Assembly (NCBI GenBank): GCA_023415545.1
Contig: JAEZKJ010000105.1
Coordinates: 1 to 47,439 of the forward strand
DNA from: Bacteroidota bacterium
Lineage (GTDB): Bacteria > Bacteroidota > Bacteroidia > Bacteroidales > Bacteroidaceae
Length of the DNA: 47,439 bases
Reading direction: 5' to 3'
Part shown: positions 32,763 to 40,627 of the stretch, piece after piece
Numbering within the stretch: the stretch's first letter is position 1
Layout of the letters: the number at the start of each line of letters is the position of its first letter
The notes under the pieces: generated by a model
Database searches by the model: none
What the model was told of the DNA's origin: nothing
What the model saw: only the letters and a program-made list of their open reading frames with translations
Translations under genes and position numbers: made by a program

Positions 32763-34757
32763 TTACTTATTAATGTTGTTAGTGCCTCCCTGTTCGGAAT
32801 CTTTCAATTCTTTACTAGAAGTGTTTGGAGTTTCATTATCGTTTGAAATATCTGGAACTTCATTCTTAGATACATTTTGTGTATCATAGTCTGTTTTCTT
32901 ACGCATATCATTATTTACAGCGATACGATTTACAGCATCTAAAGAATTTACAGCAATAGATGGAAGATTTAATGACAGATGTTCATATGTTACATTTTCC
33001 ACGCTAGGCTGAGGAAGCAAAACAGATTCCTTTGCAAGCAATGGACTAGTTAAGGCAAGTGGCTTACGCCTTTCATCCAAATTTTGTACTTCACTTGCAG
33101 CTACTGCCATAGAGTTTGAATAGCCATCTTGTAATCTTGCATCGTAGAATTCAACATGTCCAAACTTCTCTGCTTTTAAAGCTATATCTTCTTGTAGGCG
33201 ATCCATGTAATCACTAAAATCTTCTTGAACTTTTTTGAATTCTTGTGCTTGAAGTTCAAAAACTGTTAAAGTCTCTCCGCTGTTGTCTTGCTTTTCTACT
33301 ACTGTATTGTCAAGAGTAGCACCCTCTTTACCCATGCTGTCAAGTGTCTTCTGAAGTTGTGCAAGTGTATTGTAAGCCTCTACATATTCGCTTAGCGTTT
33401 GCTGCATATTATTAATTATGTCAGCACTTTCGGCATGGTTGGAACGATAGAAAGCATCGACGTCTTGATGCCATTTGTTCAAGTAACTAATCTTTTGGTC
33501 ATGAATTTGGCCATATATGCGAATTCTTTCCACTCGGTTTTCCACCATAAGATTTTGAACCATTGGAGCCACAATTTCTTCATATATCTGATGAACGCCA
33601 AATGGAACGCTAGCGGTGCTATTATCTTCAGCAGTCCATTCGTCTGCAAACAAATTGTAGCGCACTCGAGAACTTTCACGTAGTTGGAATGGTTCGTAAC
33701 CTTGTACTGAATCGGCATAATCAAATCGCTCATTTCTTATTCGTCTGATTTCTTCAGCTTCAAGTAATGGCGAATAGTGATTGTACGGAGCTTTAAGAAT
33801 ACGGAAAAGTAAATCGTTAGAATTATTAACGACTTTGTCGGTCGATGCAAGTTTCATTGCAGAAATTGTTTGTACAGACATTGCCATTGTATGCATAAGA
33901 TGTTTAAGTACATCTTCAAATTGCTCAGTATCATTAGATAATGAGTCTCTGAGCTTGTTTAGTTGACAGAAATTATCAATATCATTATCGTATTTCTTAT
34001 CATCAAACACTTTTACTACAGGATGAGAATTCACGTTGCCTGTAGAATATTCATTCAAGAATTTCAGGTAATCACTATTATCTGCAACCAAAGGTAAATC
34101 TACAGATTTTACTACTGTATCATTCATACAGAAAGATATCGTACGAAGGGATCTGTCTAATTTTCCAATGTAATCACTTTGATTAACTTCTTGAATAGAA
34201 AGAGAATAGTCATTTGTGTCAATTATTTCTGTTTCGTTCGATGTCTCCACAATAGGAGCTTCTGCAGTTAGTTTCTCCATTTGAGACATAGTTTCAACGA
34301 GCAAATCATTTTGTCTAGACATTTGCAGACTAACTCTCGAGTTAGGTACATTGCCGGTATAGTCCACGACAAAGCATTTATCTTCGTATGCCATCTGCTG
34401 AGCTACCGGCACATATGCCACGCCCATCTTAGTAACTTTATAATCACGGAAAATACTAATATGTTCTTTTTTCTTCTCTGCAATCTTATCATCGATTGCC
34501 TTTAATTGCTTGTCGTATTCATTACGTCGTACCCAATACATGAAGAAACAAATGATTGTCAAGAACCATTTCCAGATGTCACTTTTCTTAAGTTCCACTT
34601 GTTTGCGATCCGCCTCTAACTCTTTAATTTGCTTCTCTATAGCTTCCTCTTGTCTAACAATGCGTTCGGCTGATTGTCTATAGAAATTAAACAATAGACG
34701 AGCTTGATCCTGATAAATATTGCTTGAATCGCTAAAAATCTTTCCTGTTGTTGCCAT
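32763..34757 (-). CDS. Large membrane-anchored coiled-coil protein of unknown function
   Basis: The product has 664 residues. Residues 30-58 and 77-100 are charged coiled-coil helices on either side of a single hydrophobic stretch (IWKWFLTIICFFMYWV, 61-76), which looks like a membrane anchor or hairpin close to the N-terminus. There is no cleaved signal. The long remainder has no enzyme motif that I can see; about 440-560 is again strongly helical (KKVQEDFSDYMDRLQEDIAL). A Ser/Asn/Glu-rich low-complexity tail (NDNETPNTSSKELKDSEQGG) ends the protein. It is third in the operon, between a four-span membrane protein and the paralogous coiled-coil pair. Confidence 0.6.
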   Translation of the reverse strand: MATTGKIFSDSSNIYQDQARLLFNFYRQSAERIVRQEEAIEKQIKELEADRKQVELKKSDIWKWFLTIICFFMYWVRRNEYDKQLKAIDDKIAEKKKEHISIFRDYKVTKMGVAYVPVAQQMAYEDKCFVVDYTGNVPNSRVSLQMSRQNDLLVETMSQMEKLTAEAPIVETSNETEIIDTNDYSLSIQEVNQSDYIGKLDRSLRTISFCMNDTVVKSVDLPLVADNSDYLKFLNEYSTGNVNSHPVVKVFDDKKYDNDIDNFCQLNKLRDSLSNDTEQFEDVLKHLMHTMAMSVQTISAMKLASTDKVVNNSNDLLFRILKAPYNHYSPLLEAEEIRRIRNERFDYADSVQGYEPFQLRESSRVRYNLFADEWTAEDNSTASVPFGVHQIYEEIVAPMVQNLMVENRVERIRIYGQIHDQKISYLNKWHQDVDAFYRSNHAESADIINNMQQTLSEYVEAYNTLAQLQKTLDSMGKEGATLDNTVVEKQDNSGETLTVFELQAQEFKKVQEDFSDYMDRLQEDIALKAEKFGHVEFYDARLQDGYSNSMAVAASEVQNLDERRKPLALTSPLLAKESVLLPQPSVENVTYEHLSLNLPSIAVNSLDAVNRIAVNNDMRKKTDYDTQNVSKNEVPDISNDNETPNTSSKELKDSEQGGTNNINK

Positions 34758-34784
34758 TGGATTAATAGGATTATAGATGAGTTA

Positions 34785-35483
34785 TTAATATTTTTTTCTT
34801 CTCGCTAATATTCTTTCAAGATGTTCAACCTCATCGAATATTTTATCTCTATTAAGATCGGTATCTCTCAATAAAACCTTTAAATCATCGATAGATTGAA
34901 CAAACTGACTATCAAACAATTTTGCATTCATATTTCCAGAAGGCGTTATATATCTGATAGATTCATGCATCGTATTTAATTTTGTAACTATTACAGGATC
35001 TAATTCTCGTATGGTTGCCATATAATCTGAGAAATCATCCATAATTAGTTGTAGAGAAACTTTACCTTCCTTTATATTTTGCTCTTGGGCGTGAATCTGT
35101 TGTACTTTTTCTCCGGAATGTAGAGTTGCTACTATGCCAATTAGGAGAATGAATAAAATAGCTAATTGCCCAAATAATTGAAATTTGAATGATATTTCAA
35201 ATATAATACCACAAATAATCAATATCATGGATAATGCACTGCATGAAATCAGCACAGGAATATGTATTCCCAACATACCAACCTCTTTATGTGCAGGGTC
35301 ACCAAGATTGATGAGGGGCAATATGGTAAACGGAACAAACGGTGTAAAAAATAGACATATTGCTATGATGTCAAGGATTTTTATTTTGGTTTCAAGATTC
35401 TCACCAAAAACAATAAATCCTCCAATAATCAGACCATAAAATAGAATAATGGCCAGTATGTTGTATATTCTTCTTGCACTCAT
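34785..35483 (-). CDS. Four-span membrane protein of unknown function
   Basis: The product has 232 residues. Four hydrophobic spans lie at about 6-26, 35-58, 72-96 and 102-121 (for example LAIILFYGLIIGGFIVFG, AILFILLIGIVATL). About 110 soluble residues follow, helical and acidic (DDFSDYMATIREL, then DEVEHLERILARR). The segment FSDYM recurs in the 664-residue neighbour (EDFSDYMDRL), which hints at a common helical partner-binding element. It lies 19 bases downstream of the SPFH gene. No family recognised. Confidence 0.6.
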   Translation of the reverse strand: MSARRIYNILAIILFYGLIIGGFIVFGENLETKIKILDIIAICLFFTPFVPFTILPLINLGDPAHKEVGMLGIHIPVLISCSALSMILIICGIIFEISFKFQLFGQLAILFILLIGIVATLHSGEKVQQIHAQEQNIKEGKVSLQLIMDDFSDYMATIRELDPVIVTKLNTMHESIRYITPSGNMNAKLFDSQFVQSIDDLKVLLRDTDLNRDKIFDEVEHLERILARRKKY

Positions 35484-35502
35484 AACTTCAAGTTTTTAGA
35501 TT

Positions 35503-36801
35503 TTATATTTTTTGGCCACATTTCGTACAAAACTTAGATGTTGGTGAAATTGAAGCACCACATCTTGGACAAACGTTACCAGTTTGAACTATTGTTTGAG
35601 GTGTCCCACATTGTGGACAAAAGGCTGAGCCGGGAGAAAGGGGTGAGTTGCATGATTTGCATATTGACATCTTAGCTCCTTGTTCGAGTGAAGTGCCACA
35701 AGACACGCAACGGCGTGCGTTTTTGGGATTGTCGGAACCACATTTTGGACATGGATTATATTCGTTACCACAATGAGGGCAGAAACGTTCGGTTGTAAGA
35801 TGCTTTTTGGAACAGTTTGCGCAATAAATTTCTTTTACATCAACACTAAAACTTTGTTGTGCCTGAGCATTTGGCATCATACCAGGATTTTGGTTACCTG
35901 AAAATGTAGGTTGACTGTTGTGGGTCTGCATCAAACCTGAAGAGATTCCACCTCCCATGCCTCCTCCACCTATCATATTCATAGCCATTAATCCTGCAAT
36001 TAAGCTGTTTCCTCCGGAAGCGTTTCCAATTTGGTCGACAGCATTATTTGCCATTCCAAACATTTGTTCCTGTTGCCATGAATGACCGGTTATAGACATA
36101 GATGCTTGGCTAGCAAGTGCCTCAGAAATTTTCTTTCCTTCAGGTGTACTTGTGTCAATAGAAATGTCATTAACATAAAATTTAGTCATTGTTAATCCAT
36201 AATCTTTCCAGAATGGTGACAAATTAGATTTTATGTATTCTGACAATGCCTCTAAATGGGCCGATACACTCTTAAATCCAACCCTTTGGCTAGTTATGAA
36301 CTGAATTATTGCACTTTTCGATTTTGAAGAGAATTCTCCATATGCTTGTGACAACATATCCGATTCCGTAAAGATATCTTTTGTTCCTACCATTTTCAGC
36401 AAAAACTTTTCAGAATCTGACACAAATATACCGTACTGACCATTTGCCTGCAGCGGAAGCATGGTTTGATAATCTGGATCATGTACTGCCATACTATTGA
36501 CAGCCCAAGTCAAGTTTGCCGGATAAAGTTTGTTAACAATCCAAATTTCAGCAGTAAATGGATTTTTACCTCCAAAAGGAATGCCGAAAAGAGAACGTAA
36601 AATTGGAAGATTCTCTGTATCCAATGTATGTTTGCCCGGACCAAATTTGCCCATCAACTGTCCTTTACTAAAGAGAAGTGCTTCCTGAGATTCATAAACA
36701 ATGAGTTGTGTATAAGTACTAAGGTTTGTTTCAGGGAAACGGTATGCGAAAACAAACTCATTGCTGTTCGGTTTCCAACTAGCGCAATCAATAAGTGCCA
36801 T
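35503..36801 (-). CDS. SPFH-domain protein with four C-terminal zinc ribbons (YdjI-like)
   Basis: This 432-residue protein is first in the operon. Residues about 15-215 form an SPFH/band-7 domain of the virion-core-protein/YdjI type: TQLIVYESQEALLFSKGQL, FGPGKHTLDTENLPIL, SVSAHLEALSEYIK, then YGLTMTKFYVNDISID. A Gly/Met-rich linker (265-320) follows, then eight CxxC knuckles making four zinc ribbons (CANC/CPHC 327-344, CPKC/CVSC 351-368, CKSC/CPQC 381-398, CPRC/CTKC 411-428). In Bacillus, YdjI is a membrane-associated SPFH protein needed to recruit PspA in a stress operon where a neighbour carries zinc ribbons; here the ribbons are fused to the SPFH domain. A membrane-scaffold role is inferred from family. 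Confidence 0.85.
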   Translation of the reverse strand: MALIDCASWKPNSNEFVFAYRFPETNLSTYTQLIVYESQEALLFSKGQLMGKFGPGKHTLDTENLPILRSLFGIPFGGKNPFTAEIWIVNKLYPANLTWAVNSMAVHDPDYQTMLPLQANGQYGIFVSDSEKFLLKMVGTKDIFTESDMLSQAYGEFSSKSKSAIIQFITSQRVGFKSVSAHLEALSEYIKSNLSPFWKDYGLTMTKFYVNDISIDTSTPEGKKISEALASQASMSITGHSWQQEQMFGMANNAVDQIGNASGGNSLIAGLMAMNMIGGGGMGGGISSGLMQTHNSQPTFSGNQNPGMMPNAQAQQSFSVDVKEIYCANCSKKHLTTERFCPHCGNEYNPCPKCGSDNPKNARRCVSCGTSLEQGAKMSICKSCNSPLSPGSAFCPQCGTPQTIVQTGNVCPRCGASISPTSKFCTKCGQKI

Positions 36802-36865
36802 AATAGTATCTTAGCCTATAGTACCCAGATTCGGCGGTTAGTGATTTTGTCTTTTTTACGATCAC

Positions 36866-36960
36866 AAAAAAAGCGTGGGAACTTCCTTGTTGTTTGTCTC
36901 ACCACTTAAGGCCCTAGCTCTGCCTATTGTAGTTAAACTGACAACGCTAAAGCCCACGCC
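36866..36960 (-). ncRNA. Candidate structured RNA with terminator-like closing stem
   Basis: On the minus strand this 95-base element begins GGCGTGGG and ends CCCACGC followed by seven T residues, so its two ends pair in a 7-base GC-rich stem that also serves as terminator. Inside are a hairpin AGGC / GCCT with loop AGAGCTAGG (36909-36925) and a possible second layer (GTTGT / ACAAC, 36889-36893 with 36941-36945). No reading frame is credible. Layout (closing stem, bulged centre, inner hairpin) would suit a small regulatory RNA such as 6S, but I cannot match it to a family. Confidence 0.55.
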
Positions 36961-37175
36961 GATATAAAATTTACTTTTATATATCACATCCGGGTTATAT
37001 ACCGTTGCTAAGATCTTTGACTACTATTAGGTAATTTGCTTGATGACAAGCGGTCAAGAACAAAGCGTCAAGTAAACGCCTTAATTTATGTCGTCGTCCT
37101 TTTACTTACTCTTCTTTCTCTTTTGAAAGGGTGCCTCACCATAGGCTCGGCGTGAACTAGGACGTTGGTAATGTG
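36961..37175 (-). ncRNA. Structured leader or 5' part of the same RNA
   Basis: This stretch is richer in G+C than its flanks and full of stems. CGTCCT (37095-37100) pairs with AGGACG (37159-37164) and encloses two hairpins, CTTTC / GAAAG (37114-37118 with 37125-37129) and GCCT / AGGC (37133-37136 with 37143-37146), making a three-way junction. GCTTG / CAAGC (37038-37042 with 37047-37051) is another hairpin. It may form one RNA of about 300 bases with the element at 36866-36960, or a long leader of the SPFH operon. The strand is taken from the poly-U end of the neighbouring element. Confidence 0.4.
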
Positions 37176-37545
37176 AAACAGAATGAAAAGATTTATTATC
37201 AAATCCTATATTCACCTTATACTATTTCAAATTTAATTCTTTTTTGTAAAAAAAAAGAAATAAATAAAAGAAAAAGTAAAAAATATTGAATTGAGAAAAA
37301 CTTAAATAAATATATTATTTCTCCACTGCATTCAATCTATTATTTCTTTAACTGCAAGCAAATAGTACTATTTCTACTCTTAAAGTTTTCCCCTAAAGTA
37401 AAGAAATATTTACTCTAATTGTAGTATTTGTCATATACTTAGCTTGATTAATATTATTCTTTAGATACGTTTTTCAATTAATTTGTTATATCATTACAAT
37501 AATGATATAAATTTTGTATAAGTATATAAATTAAATGTGACTGGA
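37176..37545. other. AT-rich intergenic stretch
   Basis: These 370 bases are very AT-rich with runs of A and T (for example around 37245-37262) and no gene. It must hold the promoter of the RNA/SPFH side and of the pirin gene. Near pirin, AAATTTTG at 37509-37516 (7 of 8 to TAnnTTTG) with TTTG at 37482-37485 is a possible but over-spaced promoter (23 bases). Confidence 0.4.
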
Positions 37546-38385
37546 ATGGAAAGAAAAGTTGTAAAGAAAGTACAGGGCTTTAGAACTACCGATGGTGCAG
37601 GTGTTAGTTTAGTAAGAGTATTAGGTCATGATACAGTTTATGACTTTGATCCATTCTTGATGCTTGATTCATTTGATAGCACCAACCCTAAAGATTATGA
37701 GGCTGGTTTTCCTACTCATCCTCATAGAGGCATTGAAACAGTAAGTTTTCTGGCAAAAGGTAAGATGACACATAAAGATCATTTAGGTACTGAGCAGGTT
37801 ATCAGTGATGGTGAAGCTCAATGGCTGACTGCCGGTTCGGGAGTATTTCACTCCGAGCAGCCTGCCGGAGATAGATTGTTGGGTTTACAATTATGGTTAA
37901 ATATGCCAGCTAAAGACAAAATGGCTGCTCCTCCTGCCTACCATGGAATATTACGTGATGAGATTAAAGAATTTACTTTTGAAGGAGGTTATTTACGTCT
38001 GCTAGCTGGTGAATATATGGGAAATAAAGGGTGGCAAGGTAAATATCTTCCATTGGATTACTATGACATTCATCTAAACTCAAATTCTAATATTACTCTT
38101 GATGTGAAAAAGGATAACACAGTTATGATATTTACTTTATTGGGAGATGTTTCTGTTGGAGAAGAAAAGATAGATGAGAAAAGTGCTGCTCTTTTGTCGG
38201 AAGGAAACAAAGTAACTATTATGGCCGGGAATAGTGGTGCTCAGGTGTTGTTAATGTCTGCACCACCTACTAAAGAGCCTATTGCTTGGTATGGTCCTAT
38301 TGTTATGAATAGCCAGGAAGAGATACGCACCGCTGTACATGAGTTAAACAATGGAACATTTATTAAAAAGGGTACAGAATATTAA
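37546..38385 (+). CDS. Pirin family protein
   Basis: This 279-residue cytoplasmic bicupin has the pirin metal site: THPHRGIETVSFLAKG supplies two His, and HKDHLG plus QWLTAGSGVFHSEQP supply the others. The C-terminal cupin begins near YLPLDYYDIHL. Pirins are Fe-containing proteins with quercetinase or redox-regulator roles in some species; the role here is unknown. A GTG at 37537 would add three residues (MTG); the ATG at 37546 (MERKVVKKVQGF) is preferred. The gene stands alone and ends at a bidirectional terminator. Confidence 0.9.
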   Translation: MERKVVKKVQGFRTTDGAGVSLVRVLGHDTVYDFDPFLMLDSFDSTNPKDYEAGFPTHPHRGIETVSFLAKGKMTHKDHLGTEQVISDGEAQWLTAGSGVFHSEQPAGDRLLGLQLWLNMPAKDKMAAPPAYHGILRDEIKEFTFEGGYLRLLAGEYMGNKGWQGKYLPLDYYDIHLNSNSNITLDVKKDNTVMIFTLLGDVSVGEEKIDEKSAALLSEGNKVTIMAGNSGAQVLLMSAPPTKEPIAWYGPIVMNSQEEIRTAVHELNNGTFIKKGTEY

Positions 38386-38397
38386 TATAAAAATAAT

Positions 38398-38430
38398 AAA
38401 GCCAAGTATTTTTTTCAAATACTTGGCTTT
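38398..38430. terminator. Bidirectional terminator between pirin and tRNA-Leu genes
   Basis: The stem AAAGCCAAGTATTT / AAATACTTGGCTTT with a T-rich loop lies 12 bases after the pirin stop and 8 bases beyond the 3' end of the first minus-strand tRNA-Leu. Confidence 0.75.
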
Positions 38431-38438
38431 CCCCTTAG

Positions 38439-38520
38439 TGCGCTTGATAGGACTCGAACCTACACGTCTCACGACACTAGATCCTAAGTCTAGCGCGGCT
38501 ACCAATTACGCCACAAGCGC
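38439..38520 (-). tRNA. tRNA-Leu (anticodon TAG), copy 1
   Basis: An 82-base tRNA with the long variable arm of class II tRNAs. The acceptor is GCGCTTG / CAAGCGC, the anticodon stem CTAGA / TCTAG around CTTAGGA (anticodon TAG, reading CUA and other CUN leucine codons), and the T arm carries GGTTCGAGTCC. No CCA is encoded. Confidence 0.95.
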
Positions 38521-38571
38521 GACATGTTTTGCTAATTATTTTTACTATTTTCAACTACTTGAAATTAGTTG

Positions 38572-38653
38572 TGCGCCTGATAGGACTCGAACCTACACGT
38601 CTCACGACACTAGATCCTAAGTCTAGCGCGGCTACCAATTACGCCACAGGCGC
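38572..38653 (-). tRNA. tRNA-Leu (anticodon TAG), copy 2
   Basis: An 82-base tRNA identical to copy 1 except in the acceptor stem, GCGCCTG / CAGGCGC: one T-A pair is a C-G pair here, changed on both sides. It lies 51 bases upstream of copy 1 on the same strand, so the two are probably one transcript formed by tandem duplication. Confidence 0.95.
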
Positions 38654-38749
38654 AGCGTTATTTTTTATTAGCGAGTGCAAAGTTAGTGGTTTTTTTAAAA
38701 CTACCAAAGAATTAGATGAAAAAATGCGATAAAATGGCTAAAAATATGC

Positions 38750-39772
38750 TTAATGAACGCTCTGGCTCAAAAAATCTATTGCTTTTTCTATGATTGTATC
38801 TACTCCTTTACTGTAATCTTCCGAAGTAATATCCACTTTAATATCAGGGTCAATACCGAATTCTAACTCTTCCATATTAGGACCATATATAGGAGAGGCT
38901 GAGAAACGAATAAACCATCCGTTTGGTAATTCAGAAGAAAATGGTAGTCCGCTACCTCCTCCTGTTTTATCTCCTATAATAGTAACCTTTTTAAGTTGGT
39001 TCATCAAGTTCACAAAATCATTAGTAGCACTAAAGCAACGTCTGTTTGTTAATACAACAGCATTTTTCTGCCATCTAACTCTACTTGTTGGTTCATCAAG
39101 ATATATAGGTTTTGGTGTAGAGAAACTGTTGTGTCCAGGCCCGGTTTTATAGCTTATATATCCTGTAAGTACTCTTTCATTTGTAAACCTCTGTGCGAGT
39201 TTTTCGGCAGTAGTTAAATTACCTCCTCCATTATTTCGAACATCAATTATCAGTCCATTACATATAGAGAGAGAATTTAAAATTTCATCAAGATTTCCAC
39301 TACCTATACCACTTTCAAAACTACTGATATATATATATCCTATATTCTGTGGTAAAATAGTATACTTCATTCCTGAAGCAATATTATAGTCCCTACCTAA
39401 ATATATGCTTTGGATTGAATCGCTGAAATTTCTAGGATAGGCATCATACCACTCCCTGTACTGTGAAATTCTATCTTTAGATATTAAGTTAACATGTCCA
39501 TCTCTAAGCTCGTTTACCATATCCGAAAGCACATCGAATAACTGTTTACTAGTCATGTCGGGAGTAATTCTATTAGAATACTCATTATGTATTTTATTCC
39601 AATCGAGTCCATACTCCTTATTTTTATAATCAAGGAAACAGTATTGTTGGTCAATAATCTTCCATAAAGCTTCAAAATTCCCTTGTGGACTATTCGAGAA
39701 CTCCTCCTCGGTTACACAAGAAGAAAAAAATAGAGATGATATAAGTAGTATGTTGATAATATACGATTTCAT
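38750..39772 (-). CDS. S41 family peptidase lipoprotein
   Basis: This 340-residue exported lipoprotein (ISSLFFSSCVTEEEF) has a C-terminal tail-specific-protease fold: N-terminal helical part (SKQLFDVLSDMVNELRDGHV), then IGYIYISSFESG, LIIDVRNNGGGNLTTAEKLA (the S41 core), and VLTNRRCFSATNDFVNLM, which holds the likely nucleophile Ser in CFSAT. GDKTGGGSGLPF follows and probably includes the general-base Lys (DKTGG). No PDZ domain is evident. It follows the gene upstream after one base, so it is co-transcribed with a probable outer-membrane protein and parC. Confidence 0.85.
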   Translation of the reverse strand: MKSYIINILLISSLFFSSCVTEEEFSNSPQGNFEALWKIIDQQYCFLDYKNKEYGLDWNKIHNEYSNRITPDMTSKQLFDVLSDMVNELRDGHVNLISKDRISQYREWYDAYPRNFSDSIQSIYLGRDYNIASGMKYTILPQNIGYIYISSFESGIGSGNLDEILNSLSICNGLIIDVRNNGGGNLTTAEKLAQRFTNERVLTGYISYKTGPGHNSFSTPKPIYLDEPTSRVRWQKNAVVLTNRRCFSATNDFVNLMNQLKKVTIIGDKTGGGSGLPFSSELPNGWFIRFSASPIYGPNMEELEFGIDPDIKVDITSEDYSKGVDTIIEKAIDFLSQSVH

Positions 39773-39773
39773 T

Positions 39774-40625
39774 TTAGTAAGGTGTTACATTGTTAGGCAT
39801 ACTGACTTTGTTCTTTCCTTTTAAGATATAGAAGTTTTTTACTAATCCTATCATAAAGGAGTGATTCCACATATGGCTTTTAAGTCCATTAACTTTTGCC
39901 TGTTCAATATCCATTAAATATCCAACTCGTATAGTATTGTTGCAAAGAGGAAAATCCAGAGTTAGCAACTGCATGCATGATGGTTGGTTATGTGGAGTTG
40001 TAAAGACAATATTTTTACCACTAAAATTATTAAGTGAGAACATTTGATAGTATGATTCCCCATAATCGGGCGAAAACATCAGTCCTATTAGTGGTACGTT
40101 AAGTTGATATCTGGCTGTAAATGGTTGGTTGAAAAGTCGAAACTTATAGATTAACATTGCTGATGCATCTATATTGACATATGCTTTTGCCTGGGCAGGA
40201 TTATTTGAGTTGCCGGCATTGTATACAAATCCTCCATTCAAATCAGCCATAGGTCCAAAAAGTAATTTTAAATCCTTGATAAGTTCATGTTGATAGTGCC
40301 ATGCGTAAGTCCATTTCACCATAGATGCTATTTCGCTACTAGTCTCGGCTCTATTTTCAGAGTAGGAGAGATTTACTTGAAGCATATTTTGAACTGAAAC
40401 TTTACCATCCAAAATCTTAGTAAAACGCATGTTCTCACGGAGCATGCTTATATTGGTACCCTTATATTGTAATGGTGATAAATAGGTATCAAGGATATTT
40501 GTCGAACCTATACCAAAAACTCTTGAGTGCATTACATACCTATTGTAATGCACACTATCCTCCTGAGCTTTTATGCTGATAAAGATAGAAAGAAGAGTAA
40601 AGAGAACTATTATTTTATTTCTCAT
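39774..40625 (-). CDS. Probable outer-membrane beta-barrel protein (DUF3316-like)
   Basis: This 283-residue protein has a signal peptide ending at SIKAQ (about residue 21) and many alternating amphipathic strands rich in Tyr, Phe and Asn, as in small outer-membrane barrels (for example FTARYQLNVPLIGLMFSP, HMWNHSFMIGLVKNFYI). It resembles the Bacteroidales family I know as DUF3316, though I cannot confirm this without a profile search. It starts 2 bases after parC and runs into the S41 peptidase gene. Function unknown; a surface-protein processing pair with the peptidase is a guess. Confidence 0.6.
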   Translation of the reverse strand: MRNKIIVLFTLLSIFISIKAQEDSVHYNRYVMHSRVFGIGSTNILDTYLSPLQYKGTNISMLRENMRFTKILDGKVSVQNMLQVNLSYSENRAETSSEIASMVKWTYAWHYQHELIKDLKLLFGPMADLNGGFVYNAGNSNNPAQAKAYVNIDASAMLIYKFRLFNQPFTARYQLNVPLIGLMFSPDYGESYYQMFSLNNFSGKNIVFTTPHNQPSCMQLLTLDFPLCNNTIRVGYLMDIEQAKVNGLKSHMWNHSFMIGLVKNFYILKGKNKVSMPNNVTPY

Positions 40626-40627
40626 TA

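Noticed and set aside
29830..36801. A contractile-injection or phage tail operon
   Set aside because: There is no sheath, tube, baseplate or AAA ATPase gene; the coiled coils alone do not support it.
36866..37175. tmRNA or RNase P RNA
   Set aside because: There is no tRNA-like end, no tag-peptide frame and no GAGGAAAGTCC block on either strand.
38439..38653. A direct repeat or small CRISPR-like array
   Set aside because: The two near-identical units are complete tRNA-Leu genes with full cloverleaf structure.
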